DNA of 64,000 nucleotides, taken from NCBI RefSeq assembly GCF_003696285.1, contig NZ_RFFL01000007.1:62001-126000 (forward strand), given 5' to 3'. Below are positions 31,404 through 39,607 of the stretch, piece after piece. This DNA comes from Stutzerimonas nitrititolerans (GTDB taxonomy: Bacteria; Pseudomonadota; Gammaproteobacteria; Pseudomonadales; Pseudomonadaceae). How positions within the stretch are numbered: the first letter of the stretch is position 1; every line of letters begins with the position of its first letter. The translations under genes were made by a program, and so were the position numbers. The notes under the pieces were generated by a model. The model did no database searches. It saw only the letters and a program-made list of their open reading frames with translations, and was not told the DNA's origin.

Positions 31404-34013
31404 ATGACGCAGTCCCCGCTGAAAACTGGCCCTCTCGCCGAAACCTGGTTCGCCCGCCATGGCTGGCAACCCTTTGCGTTCCAGCGGGACGTCTGGCAAG
31501 CCGTGCAGAACGGCGAGTCCGGTCTGCTCCACGCCACCACCGGCTCGGGCAAGACCTATGCCGTCTGGCTCGGCGCGCTCGATCGTTTCGCTTCCGTAGG
31601 AGCGGGCTTGCCCGAGAAGAAGCCACAGGCACCTGTCAAACCATCGGACAAACCCGCCCCACTCAGCGTCCTCTGGATCACGCCCATGCGCGCCCTGGCC
31701 GCCGATACCGCGCGAGCATTGCAGGCGCCACTGGACGATCTCGGCATCGCCTGGAGCGTCGGCCTGCGCACCGGCGACACCGGCAGTGCCGAACGCGCAC
31801 GCCAGAGCCGACGCCTGCCCAGCGCGCTGATCACCACGCCGGAAAGCCTGACGCTGCTGCTGACCCGCGCCGATGCCCGCCAGGCCTTCGGCAGCCTGCG
31901 CATGCTGGTGGTGGACGAGTGGCACGAGCTGCTGGGCAACAAGCGTGGCGTGCAACTGCAACTGGCGCTGGCGCGGCTGCGCCGCTGGATACCGGAGCTG
32001 ATCGTCTGGGGCCTGTCTGCCACCCTGGGCAACCAGCCCCACGCGCTCGACGTACTGCTGCACCCCGGACAGGGGCGGTTGATCCAGGGGCGCATCGACA
32101 AAGCGCTCAAGGTCGACACCCTGCTGCCACCCAGCCTCGAACGCTTTCCCTGGGCCGGGCACCTGGGCCTGCGCATGCTGCCGCAGGTGGTCGAGGAGAT
32201 CGAATCGGCCGCCACCTCACTAGTGTTCACCAACACCCGCTCGCAGTCGGAGCTCTGGTATCAGGCGATTCTCGATGCACGCCCGGATTGGGCCGGGCTG
32301 ATCGCTCTGCACCATGGCTCGCTGGCCCGCGACGTGCGCGATTGGGTCGAGCTGGGCCTGAAACAGGGTGCGCTGAAGGCCGTGGTCTGCACGTCCAGCC
32401 TGGACCTGGGGGTGGATTTCCTGCCGGTCGAACGCGTGCTGCAGATCGGCTCGCCCAAGGGCGTCGCCCGCTTGATGCAGCGCGCCGGGCGTTCCGGTCA
32501 CGCGCCGGGACGCACCTCACGGGTGACGCTGGTGCCCACCCACAGCCTGGAAGTGATCGAAGCCGCCGCGGCGCAGGTGGCGGTCGCCGAACGCCGGATC
32601 GAGGCCCGCAGCGCCCCGCAGCGACCGCTGGATGTGCTGGTGCAGCATCTGGTCAGCATGGCGCTGGGTGGCGGTTTCCGCCCCGAAGAACTCTTCGTCG
32701 AAGTGCGCCAGGCCTGGTCCTATCGCCAGCTGGACGACGACCAGTGGCAATGGGCGCTGGCGTTCGTGCGCCACGGCGGCCATTCGCTGACGGCCTACCC
32801 GGATTATCAACGCGTCGAGCCGGACGAAAGCGGCCTGTGGAAAGTGCCGAGCAAACGCGTGGCGCTGCGCCATCGCATGAGCATCGGCACCATCGTCAGC
32901 GATGCCAGCCTGACGGTGAAATTCTGGGCCCGAGGCGGCACCGGGCGTTCGTTGGGCTCCGTCGAGGAAGGTTTCATCGCGCGCCTGCGGCCGGGTGACA
33001 ACTTCCTCTTCGCCGGGCGCCTGCTGGAGCTGGTGCGGGTGGAAAACATGACCGTCTACGTCAACCGCGCCAGCGGCAGGAAGGCCGCCGTGCCACGCTG
33101 GAACGGCGGGCGCATGCCGCTTTCCAGCGAACTGGCCGATGCCGTGGTGGAGCAGCTGGGCGCCGCCGCGCGGGGGCGCTTCGACAGCCAGGAGATGCGC
33201 CTGGTGCAACCGCTGTTGCAGGTGCAGATGAACTGGTCGGCGCTGCCCAGCGAAACCACGCTGCTGGCCGAGGTGCTGAAATCCCGCGAGGGCTGGCACC
33301 TGTTCCTCTACCCCTTCGCCGGTCGCCACGTGCACCTCGGCCTGGCCAGCCTGCTCGCCTGGCGCATGGGCCAGCGTCAGCCGCTGACCTTTTCCATCGC
33401 GGTGAACGACTATGGCCTGGAACTGCTCTCGGCCACCGAAGTGGACTGGTTGCAGGGGCTGACCCCGGCGCTGTTCGACACAGGCAACCTGCTGCACGAC
33501 GTGCTGGCCAGCCTCAATGCCGGCGAGCTGGCGCGCCGGCGCTTTCGCGAGATCGCGCGCATCGCCGGACTGGTCTTTTCCGGTTATCCCGGTGCGCAGA
33601 AGAGCGCGCGACAATTGCAGGCTTCCAGCGGGCTGTTCTTCGACGTGTTCCGCCAGTACGACCCGGCCAACCTGCTGCTGACCCAGGCCGAGGAAGAAGT
33701 GCTGCGCCAGGAGCTGGATGTGGAGCGGCTGGAACAGACCCTGACGCGCCTGCAGCAGCGCCGGCTGGACGTGCATCAGGTCAAACGCACCACCCCGCTG
33801 GCCTTTCCACTGATGGTCGAGCGTTTTCGCGAAAGCCTGACTTCGGAAAAGCTGGCCGACCGCATCCGCCGCATGGTCGCCGAGCTGGACAAGGCCGCCG
33901 GCCCCGGCGGCTATCAGCCCGAACGGAACGCCGCCATCGCCGTCGAAAAGGAAACCGGCCCGAAACGCAAACCCCGCGTGCGCAAGGACGGCACACCGAG
34001 ACCGCGAAGATGA
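31404..34013 (+). CDS. Lhr-Core type DEXH helicase (ligase-associated)
   Basis: This is a 3'-to-5' DNA translocase/helicase of the Lhr-Core family (869 residues). Motif I is [15 protein letters not shown], and motif Ia is [16 protein letters not shown]. The DEVH-like box reads [14 protein letters not shown], motif III is GLSATLGN, and motifs V-VI include [20 protein letters not shown] and [16 protein letters not shown] and Lhr-specific domains follow. It ends in a basic tail ([20 protein letters not shown]). In P. putida this gene neighbours the phosphoesterase, exonuclease and ATP ligase genes. An insertion-like stretch in the N-terminal lobe (about 65-80) matches a REP palindrome. Confidence 0.9.
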   Translation: MTQSPLKTGPLAETWFARHGWQPFAFQRDVWQAVQNGESGLLHATTGSGKTYAVWLGALDRFASVGAGLPEKKPQAPVKPSDKPAPLSVLWITPMRALAADTARALQAPLDDLGIAWSVGLRTGDTGSAERARQSRRLPSALITTPESLTLLLTRADARQAFGSLRMLVVDEWHELLGNKRGVQLQLALARLRRWIPELIVWGLSATLGNQPHALDVLLHPGQGRLIQGRIDKALKVDTLLPPSLERFPWAGHLGLRMLPQVVEEIESAATSLVFTNTRSQSELWYQAILDARPDWAGLIALHHGSLARDVRDWVELGLKQGALKAVVCTSSLDLGVDFLPVERVLQIGSPKGVARLMQRAGRSGHAPGRTSRVTLVPTHSLEVIEAAAAQVAVAERRIEARSAPQRPLDVLVQHLVSMALGGGFRPEELFVEVRQAWSYRQLDDDQWQWALAFVRHGGHSLTAYPDYQRVEPDESGLWKVPSKRVALRHRMSIGTIVSDASLTVKFWARGGTGRSLGSVEEGFIARLRPGDNFLFAGRLLELVRVENMTVYVNRASGRKAAVPRWNGGRMPLSSELADAVVEQLGAAARGRFDSQEMRLVQPLLQVQMNWSALPSETTLLAEVLKSREGWHLFLYPFAGRHVHLGLASLLAWRMGQRQPLTFSIAVNDYGLELLSATEVDWLQGLTPALFDTGNLLHDVLASLNAGELARRRFREIARIAGLVFSGYPGAQKSARQLQASSGLFFDVFRQYDPANLLLTQAEEEVLRQELDVERLEQTLTRLQQRRLDVHQVKRTTPLAFPLMVERFRESLTSEKLADRIRRMVAELDKAAGPGGYQPERNAAIAVEKETGPKRKPRVRKDGTPRPRR
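31596..31620 (+). repeat. REP-like palindrome inside the helicase coding sequence
   Basis: GTAGGAGCGGGCTTGCCCGAG is the classic Pseudomonas REP type (GTAG foot and a GCGGGC/GCCCG stem). It lies within the Lhr-Core frame and encodes VGAGLPEKK. The frame stays open, and the surrounding residues ([16 protein letters not shown]) look like an unstructured loop between motifs I and Ia. Confidence 0.7.
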
Positions 34014-34018
34014 CGACC

Positions 34019-34180
34019 GTAGGGCCGAACTTGTTCGGCCTGGCACAACCGCTGGCCGAATAAATTCGGCCCTACAGGAAAGGTGGTGCCTTCAAGCGCT
34101 CCGGCAAAGCTGACCCCGAACCCGTAGGGCCGAACTTGTTCGGCCTTGCCCAACCGCTGGCCGAATGAATTCGGCCCTAC
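34019..34180. repeat. Two REP pairs between helicase and phosphoesterase genes
   Basis: Four GTAGGGCCGAA units lie here: plus 34019-34040, minus 34054-34075, plus 34124-34145 and minus 34159-34180. They form two plus/minus pairs with almost identical inner spacers (TTGCCCAACCGCT and TGGCACAACCGCT), so the pair as a whole appears duplicated. The array starts 6 bases after the helicase stop. Confidence 0.9.
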
Positions 34181-34252
34181 AAGCCGCACGCAACGACCGA
34201 CCGAACGGGTTCGACCCGATAGGTGACGAAAACGGCCAGCGACAGGACAACG

Positions 34253-34909
34253 ATGAACCCCTACCTTCCCATCGAACTGGAACAGACCGAACTCTGGCTG
34301 CTCGCCGACAAGGCTGTCTACTGGCCGGGCGAACGGGCGCTGTTGATCGCCGATATTCATTTCGGCAAGGCCGCGGCCTATCGAAGGCTCGGCCAGCCGG
34401 TGCCCCAAGGCACCACCCAGGCCAACCTGCAACGCCTCGACGCACTGCTGGCGCAGTACCCCAGCCGTCGGTTGATCTTCCTCGGCGACTTCCTGCACGC
34501 CCCCGAATCCCGCACGCCGGCGACGCACGCACAATTGCTCGCCTGGCGCCAACGACATCCGTGGCTGGAAATCACCCTGATACGCGGCAACCATGACCGC
34601 CGCGCGGGCGATCCGCCCATGGAGCTGGACATCGGCGTCGTGCCCGAACCGCTGCTGCTCGGCCCCTTCGCCCTGCAGCACGAACCCGAACCGCACCCGA
34701 GCCACCACGTGCTGGCCGGCCACCTGCATCCCGCTTTTCGCCTGCAGGGGCGCGGCCGGCAAAGCCTGCGCCTGCCATGCTTCTGCATCGGCGAGCGAAT
34801 CAGCCTGTTGCCCGCCTTCGGCGCCTTCACCGGCATGCTGGAAGTCGGCGCCGAAGACGCTCAGCGCATCTATGTGGTGGGCGAGGACAGCGTCTGGAGA
34901 GTGCGCTAG
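34253..34909 (+). CDS. pdeM: Ligase-associated metallophosphoesterase (PdeM/MPE)
   Basis: This is a Mn2+-dependent calcineurin-like phosphoesterase/nuclease of 218 residues from the repair cluster that also encodes Lhr-Core, Exo and Lig. Metal-site motifs are LLIADIHFGKAAAYRR (DxH), LIFLGDFLHAPESR (GD), LIRGNHDRRAGDPP (GNHD) and VLAGHLHPAFRL (GHxH). I chose the ATG at 34253; a GTG at 34223 in frame is possible. It may be transcribed with the helicase despite the REP array between them. Confidence 0.88.
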   Translation: MNPYLPIELEQTELWLLADKAVYWPGERALLIADIHFGKAAAYRRLGQPVPQGTTQANLQRLDALLAQYPSRRLIFLGDFLHAPESRTPATHAQLLAWRQRHPWLEITLIRGNHDRRAGDPPMELDIGVVPEPLLLGPFALQHEPEPHPSHHVLAGHLHPAFRLQGRGRQSLRLPCFCIGERISLLPAFGAFTGMLEVGAEDAQRIYVVGEDSVWRVR

Positions 34910-34940
34910 GGTCCGTTCCCGTTTCGTCGCGAGTCGCGCC

Positions 34941-35174
34941 TCAGGCCTGGGAAATCCCCGTGATGGTGATGCCGTAGCGCTCGGCCAGGCGGGTGGCCGG
35001 CGTGTCCTCCAGGTCCGGGTCATGTTCGTGATCCAGATCCCCTTCGCCAAATTCGCGCCGGGCCATCTGGGTGACCAGTTCGACCGCCTCGTCGATATCC
35101 GGCTGGTGATCGGACTCGGTTTTCAGGGTCTCGGTATTGCCGTCCTTGTTATAAGCGATGATCCAGGTGGTCAT
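34941..35174 (-). CDS. Small conserved hypothetical protein
   Basis: A 77-residue acidic protein beginning MTTWIIAYNKDGNTETLKTE. I do not recognise a function. It has a short beta-rich start, then EAVELVTQMARREFG and an acidic linker DLDHEHDPDLEDTP, ending RYGITITGISQA. No membrane segment or cysteines are present. I chose the ATG at 35174 because a good AGAGGGG site precedes it; the frame is open 20 codons further. It is convergent with pdeM and divergent from the esterase gene. Confidence 0.7.
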   Translation of the reverse strand: MTTWIIAYNKDGNTETLKTESDHQPDIDEAVELVTQMARREFGEGDLDHEHDPDLEDTPATRLAERYGITITGISQA

Positions 35175-35360
35175 GGGCAGCCCCTCTCTAAATAGCGCCT
35201 TCGGCCGGAAAAGCCCGCCGACATCGACGTCCATCCGTTAGAGGCCCGCGCGCCACTTTCAGTTCGGCGGTTCGGATTACTTCGGCCTTCCGTCGAGCCG
35301 AATGAACAGGGCCTGTGGGGCTGGGTCATTGATAGACACCCCACCAAGAGGAGCGAGGCC

Positions 35361-36701
35361 ATGAGCGAACCCCGCCTTAGAGCCTCTGCCGAGGTCAGCG
35401 AAAAACAACTGGTGGCCCTGCTGCGTGCCCATGCAATCGCGCTTCCGTCGATCGACGACCCGCATTTTGCCGACCATTTCGAGCGCTTCGCCGATGCCCG
35501 CGTGGTGCTGATCGGTGAGGCCAGCCATGGCACCTCGGAGTTCTATCGCGCCCGCGCCGCCATCACCCGGCGCCTGATCGAGCGCCACGGCTTCAACATC
35601 GTCGCCGCCGAAGCGGACTGGCCGGACGCCGCGCAGATCGACCGCCACGTGCGCCAGCGCCAGCCCGCCTCCTGGGTCGAGGATTCTTTCAAGCGCTTCC
35701 CCGCCTGGATGTGGCGCAACCGCGAGGTGGCGGACTTCACCCGCTGGCTGCGCCGGCACAACGATGCTCTGCCGACCGAGCGGCGTGTGGAGTTTCGCGG
35801 GCTGGACGTTTACAGCCTGGGCGCCTCGATACGCGAGGTGCTGAGCTATCTCGACCAGGTCGACCCGGCGGCGGCCAGCGCCGCCCGCCGACGCTACGGC
35901 TGTCTGAGCCCCTGGCACGAAGAACCGGCCGGCTACGGCCACAACGTGATGCTCGGCCAGCCATCCTGCGAACAGGCGGTGACCGAGCAGCTCAGCGCAC
36001 TGCTGGCGCAGCGCCTGGAATACATGGGCCGCGACGACGGCGACTTCTTCGATGCCGAGCGCAACGCCCGTGTGGTGATGGCCGCCGAGCACTATTACCG
36101 CGCCATGTATCGCGGCTCCACCGAGTCTTGGAACCTGCGCGACCGGCACATGTTCGACACCTTGCGCGCACTGCTGGAGCATCGCGGCGCGGACGCCCGT
36201 GCGGTGGTCTGGGCGCACAATTCGCACATCGGTAATGCCGCCGCGACTTCCATGGGCTGGGGCGGCGAGTTCAACATCGGCGAGCTCTGTCGCACCGCCT
36301 TCGGTCGTGAGGCGGTGCTGATCGGCATGGCCACGGACCGCGGCGAAGTCGCCGCCGCCGACAACTGGGACGAGCCCATGCAGCTCAAGCAGGTGCGCCC
36401 GTCCCGACCGGACAGCTGGGAGCAGCTGTTCCTGCAGGCCGGCCATCCCGCCTCGCTGACCGAGTGGCGCGGCGACAACCATCGCGAGCTGCGCCAGGCA
36501 CTGGCGCGGCCACGCCTGGAACGGGCGATCGGCGTCATCTACCGGCCCCAGACCGAACGCCAGAGCCACTACTTCCAGGCGATCCTGGCCGAGCAATTCG
36601 ACGCGTTGCTCTGGCTGGAACAGACCACGGCAGTTACACCCATCGGCCCGCGCCGTATCGACGAAACCACCGTGCCCGACACCTACCCGTTCGGAGAATG
36701 A
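35361..36701 (+). CDS. Erythromycin esterase-like protein
   Basis: A 446-residue member of the erythromycin esterase family (EreA/succinoglycan-type hydrolases). The diagnostic N-terminal motif is LIGEASHGTSEFYRARAAIT, followed by FNIVAAEADWPDA; other catalytic stretches are RDRHMFDTLRALLEHRG and VVWAHNSHIGNAAATSMGWG. Chromosomal homologues like this are common in Pseudomonas and usually have no proven macrolide activity, so I do not call it a resistance gene. It ends 3 bases before a phosphoribosyltransferase gene, a pairing that suggests a shared operon. Confidence 0.85.
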   Translation: MSEPRLRASAEVSEKQLVALLRAHAIALPSIDDPHFADHFERFADARVVLIGEASHGTSEFYRARAAITRRLIERHGFNIVAAEADWPDAAQIDRHVRQRQPASWVEDSFKRFPAWMWRNREVADFTRWLRRHNDALPTERRVEFRGLDVYSLGASIREVLSYLDQVDPAAASAARRRYGCLSPWHEEPAGYGHNVMLGQPSCEQAVTEQLSALLAQRLEYMGRDDGDFFDAERNARVVMAAEHYYRAMYRGSTESWNLRDRHMFDTLRALLEHRGADARAVVWAHNSHIGNAAATSMGWGGEFNIGELCRTAFGREAVLIGMATDRGEVAAADNWDEPMQLKQVRPSRPDSWEQLFLQAGHPASLTEWRGDNHRELRQALARPRLERAIGVIYRPQTERQSHYFQAILAEQFDALLWLEQTTAVTPIGPRRIDETTVPDTYPFGE

Positions 36702-36704
36702 GCC

Positions 36705-37394
36705 ATGCGCATGTTCGTTCCTGAATCGAGCCTGTTCCGCGACCGTGTCCACGCCGGTCAGGAACTGGCCGAAGCCCTCCTCCATCTGGCGAGCGAACAG
36801 CCGCTGGTGCTCGCCCTGCCGCGCGGCGGCGTGCCGGTCGCCTTCGAGGTGGCCAGCCTGCTCAAGGCGCCGCTGGATCTGGTGCTGGTGCGCAAGATCG
36901 GCGCGCCGGGCAATGAGGAACTGGCGCTGGGTGCGGTGATCGACGGCGCCGATCCGCAATGGGTGGTCAACCAGGCGTTGCTGCAGCAGATAAATCCGCC
37001 GCCGAGCTGGTTCGAGGAAGAGATGCAGCGCCAGCTGACCGAACTGGAGCGGCGGCGCCAGCATTATTGCGGCGATCGTCCGGCACCTTCGGTGGCAGGT
37101 CGCTGTGTGATCGTCATCGATGACGGCATCGCCACTGGCGCGACCGTGCGGGCAGCGCTCAAGGGCCTGCGCCAGGCCGGCCCACGGCGAATGGTGCTGG
37201 CGACCCCCGTGGGCCCACGCGACGTGATCGAAGTGCTGCAAGGTGAAGTGGATGAGCTGATCTGCCTGGCCATGCCCGAGCCCTTCATCGGCGTCGGCCG
37301 GCATTACGCCAATTTCGACCAGACCAGCGACGAGGAAGTGATCGACCTGCTGCGGCGGGCCGAGGGCCTGGCAGCGAATACCGCGGCGGACTAG
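36705..37394 (+). CDS. Phosphoribosyltransferase-domain protein
   Basis: A 229-residue type I PRTase-fold protein. The PRPP-binding loop is CVIVIDDGIATGATVRAALK, and an N-terminal family segment reads LALPRGGVPVAFEVASLL with LVRKIGAPGNEELALGAV. It is close to the proteins found next to or fused with dienelactone-hydrolase or esterase genes. The substrate is not known. Ribosome binding overlaps the end of the esterase gene, so the two are co-transcribed. Confidence 0.85.
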   Translation: MRMFVPESSLFRDRVHAGQELAEALLHLASEQPLVLALPRGGVPVAFEVASLLKAPLDLVLVRKIGAPGNEELALGAVIDGADPQWVVNQALLQQINPPPSWFEEEMQRQLTELERRRQHYCGDRPAPSVAGRCVIVIDDGIATGATVRAALKGLRQAGPRRMVLATPVGPRDVIEVLQGEVDELICLAMPEPFIGVGRHYANFDQTSDEEVIDLLRRAEGLAANTAAD

Positions 37395-37433
37395 GGCTGC
37401 GTGGGCTGACCTGTCCGCCCTTATGCAACGGCT

Positions 37434-37496
37434 GGCCGAATGAATTCGGCCCTACGGGTGGAGCTTGCCAAACCGTAGGGCCGAACTCGTTCGGCC
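37434..37496. repeat. REP pair after the phosphoribosyltransferase gene
   Basis: A minus unit at 37434-37455 and a plus unit at 37475-37496 of the GTAGGGCCGAA type lie back to back. They form a stem-rich 3' end for the esterase/PRTase transcript and for the small minus-strand gene that ends at 37532. Confidence 0.88.
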
Positions 37497-37531
37497 TGAT
37501 GCGATGCCTAAGGTGCCTGGTGTCCTCTGAC

Positions 37532-37693
37532 TCAGGCCACCGGCGCCGGTGGCGGCTGATCCGGGATCGTCGGCTCGCCCGGTTCGGTGGGCAGATCCGG
37601 TACGCCGGGCTCCTCGGGATCGCCCGGTACGCCACCGGCGTTCAGGTCGAGTCTGTCGAGCTCGTCGGAATGACGGATGGCTTCATTACCCAT
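37532..37693 (-). CDS. Small Pro/Glu-rich protein
   Basis: A 53-residue reading frame on the minus strand starting MGNEAIRHSDELDRLDLNAG and ending PDQPPPAPVA. The second half is a PxxP-rich, acidic, repetitive tail (GVPGDPEEPGVPDLPTEPGE). A clear ribosome-binding site (GGAGG, 8 bases upstream) precedes the ATG at 37693. No function is recognised. The good start signal and biased composition support a real small gene. No signal peptide or membrane segment is present. Confidence 0.6.
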   Translation of the reverse strand: MGNEAIRHSDELDRLDLNAGGVPGDPEEPGVPDLPTEPGEPTIPDQPPPAPVA

Positions 37694-37803
37694 GTCGCTG
37701 CCCTCCACGGCTGTAATCGGACGGTCCGGTCAGGTCCAGCCGGACCGGGGGTCTATCTGTAGAGGAGCAGCGGCCGGGTTCTATCCCTCCTTCCGTCGGC
37801 GAC

Positions 37804-38343
37804 TCACCACATCAGGTCGTCGGGAATCTGGTAGGCGGCGTAGGGGTCGTCGGCATCCGGCGCTTCGGTCTGCACGTTGAGCTGCACGATCCGGCGCGGG
37901 TCGCGCTCCTGGATCTTCAAGGCGGCCTCGCGCGGAATCACCTCGTAGCCACCGCCGTGACGGACGATCGCCAGCGAGCCGCTGGAGAGCTTGTCGCGCA
38001 TCAGCTTGTTGACCGACAGGCGCTTGACCTTCTTGTCGTCGACGAAGTTGTAGTAATCCTCGGTGGTCAGCTTGGGCAGGCGGCTGGTCTCGATCAGCTG
38101 CTTGATCTGCGCGGTGCGCGCCTTCTGCTCGGCCTTCTCCTGCTGCTGGCGGTTGAGCTCCTGGTCGCGCGCCTGCTTCTCGGCCTGGGCCTTGAGCGCT
38201 GCCTCGCGTTGCGAGTCATCCTTCTCGGCCTGGCCCTTGTGCACCAGACGCTGCTGTTTCTTTTGTTGCTTGCCGGCCTGCTTGACCTGCTTCTCATTGA
38301 CCAGCCCCGCTTTGAGCAACTGGTCGCGAAGGGAAAGACTCAT
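37804..38343 (-). CDS. DUF2058 family protein (YaiL-like)
   Basis: A 179-residue highly charged protein beginning MSLSLRDQLLKAGLVNEKQV, then KQAGKQQKKQQRLVHKGQAE. A long Lys/Gln/Glu-rich probable coiled coil (about 20-95) precedes a compact C-terminal domain (LTTEDYYNFVDDKKVKRLSV, LAIVRHGGGYEVIPREAALK). This matches the DUF2058/YaiL family, a nucleoprotein/polysome-associated group of unclear role. Length is normal. The gap before mazG holds REP units. Confidence 0.85.
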   Translation of the reverse strand: MSLSLRDQLLKAGLVNEKQVKQAGKQQKKQQRLVHKGQAEKDDSQREAALKAQAEKQARDQELNRQQQEKAEQKARTAQIKQLIETSRLPKLTTEDYYNFVDDKKVKRLSVNKLMRDKLSSGSLAIVRHGGGYEVIPREAALKIQERDPRRIVQLNVQTEAPDADDPYAAYQIPDDLMW

Positions 38344-38390
38344 GTTTCGGCTCGTCTGTCGTGATTGGGATTAAGCGAAGGGTCGATTGT

Positions 38391-38549
38391 GGTGGATATG
38401 AAAAGCCACATCCACCAAGTACTTGCAGCCCGTGGCTGCTGGACCCGCGTAGGGCCGAACTTGTTCGGCCTGGGGCACCGTGCCGAATGAATTCGGCCCT
38501 ACAGGCATGGAGGGATTGTGGTGGACGTGAAAAGCGACTTCCATCCTAC
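38391..38549. repeat. Mixed REP cluster between DUF2058 gene and mazG
   Basis: In order: a GGTGGATAT/ACATCCACC hairpin without GTAG foot (about 38391-38416), a plus GTAGGGCCGAA unit (38449-38470), its minus partner (38481-38502), and a minus GTAGGATGGAAG unit (38520-38549). Three REP subtypes share one gap of about 220 bases. Confidence 0.82.
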
Positions 38550-38565
38550 GAAATCCTCAGTGCCG

Positions 38566-39396
38566 TCAACCGCAGGAAAGCGGCTGTTCGGCCTTCTTGG
38601 CTTCATCCCATAACGCATCCAGCTCAGCCAGATCGCAGGCCTCGATGGGTCGGCCGCGCTCGCGCAGGGCCTGTTCGATGAAGCGGAAGCGCCGCTCGAA
38701 CTTGCCATTGGCGCCGCGCAGGGCATTTTCCGGGTCCACCTTCAGGTGCCGCGCGAGGTTGACGGTGACGAACAGCAGATCGCCGATCTCCTCGGCCATG
38801 GCCTCGGGATCGTTCTCGCTCATCGCCACGAGCACCTCATCGAGTTCCTCGCGCACCTTGTCGACCACCGGCAGTGCGTCCGGCCAGTCGAAACCGACCT
38901 GGGCCGTGCGCTTCTGCAACTTGGCGGCGCGACTCAATGCCGGCAGCGCACCAGGCACATCGTCGAGCAGGGACAACTGCTCGGGCGCGGAGGATTTCTC
39001 GGCGCGTTCCTCGGCCTTGATCTCTTCCCAGCGCTGCTTGATGGCCGCCTCGTCGAGGCGCGGCAGATCGAACGAGCCGTACAGATCGCCGTCGGGGAAG
39101 ACATGCGGATGACGCCGGACCAGCTTGCGGGTGATCGCATCGACCACCGTGGCGAAATCGAAACGCCCCTCTTCCTGACCCAGCTGGCTGTAGTAGACGA
39201 CCTGGAACAGCAGATCACCCAGCTCGCCGGGCAGGTGCTCGAAATCGCCGGTCTCGATGGCATCGGCCACCTCGTACGCCTCTTCCAGCGTGTGCGGCAC
39301 GATGCTGGCGTAATCCTGCTGCAGGTCCCAGGGACAGCCATGCTGCGGGTCGCGCAGCCGGGCCATCAGGTGCAGAAGGTCGTTGAGTTGATACAT
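38566..39396 (-). CDS. mazG: Nucleoside triphosphate pyrophosphohydrolase MazG
   Basis: MazG hydrolyses (d)NTPs to monophosphates and can lower (p)ppGpp. The 276-residue product has two MazG domains: the first begins MYQLNDLLHLMARLRDPQHG with CPWDLQQDYASIVPHTLEEA and the ExxE...ExxD metal motif; the second covers FDWPDALPVVDKVREELDEV with EAMAEEIGDLLFVTVNLARH. I chose the ATG at 39396, where homology begins. It lies downstream of relA on the same strand, a classical relA-mazG order, although repeats lie between them. Confidence 0.95.
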   Translation of the reverse strand: MYQLNDLLHLMARLRDPQHGCPWDLQQDYASIVPHTLEEAYEVADAIETGDFEHLPGELGDLLFQVVYYSQLGQEEGRFDFATVVDAITRKLVRRHPHVFPDGDLYGSFDLPRLDEAAIKQRWEEIKAEERAEKSSAPEQLSLLDDVPGALPALSRAAKLQKRTAQVGFDWPDALPVVDKVREELDEVLVAMSENDPEAMAEEIGDLLFVTVNLARHLKVDPENALRGANGKFERRFRFIEQALRERGRPIEACDLAELDALWDEAKKAEQPLSCG

Positions 39397-39440
39397 GGGA
39401 TTCCTCGGTGAAGCTGAGCGGAGATCATCGTGGGCATCAT

Positions 39441-39470
39441 GGTGGATGTAAAAAGCGACATCCACCCTAC
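39441..39470 (-). repeat. REP unit upstream of mazG
   Basis: A minus-oriented unit starting GTAGGGTGGATGTCGC with a GGTGGATGT/ACATCCACC stem. It lies between mazG and the larger palindromic element next to relA. Confidence 0.8.
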
Positions 39471-39484
39471 AGGTTTAAGTGAAC

Positions 39485-39607
39485 CCTGACCGTAGCGAGC
39501 GAAGGCCAGACAAGGCGGAAGCCCGTTGGAAAAGCGGAGTTGGCTGTTGCCAATGAGCATTTTCCAACGGGCTTTCAACGCAGTTTGGCCGAGCGCAGTA
39601 GGTCAGG
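39485..39607. repeat. 123-bp palindromic element abutting relA
   Basis: Ends are inverted: CCTGACC at 39485-39491 and GGTCAGG at 39601-39607. Further in, GGCCAGAC pairs with GTTTGGCC. Then a perfect 15-bp repeat (AAGCCCGTTGGAAAA at 39519-39533 and its complement at 39560-39574) encloses a small TTGGC/GCCAA hairpin. The right terminus overlaps the relA stop codon. The layered symmetry resembles a MITE-like element or a very strong RNA hairpin at the relA 3' end. Confidence 0.75.

Noticed and set aside
35361..36701. Macrolide resistance gene
   Set aside because: The family motif is present, but chromosomal homologues in Pseudomonas are common and paired with a PRTase gene; sequence alone does not support a resistance call.
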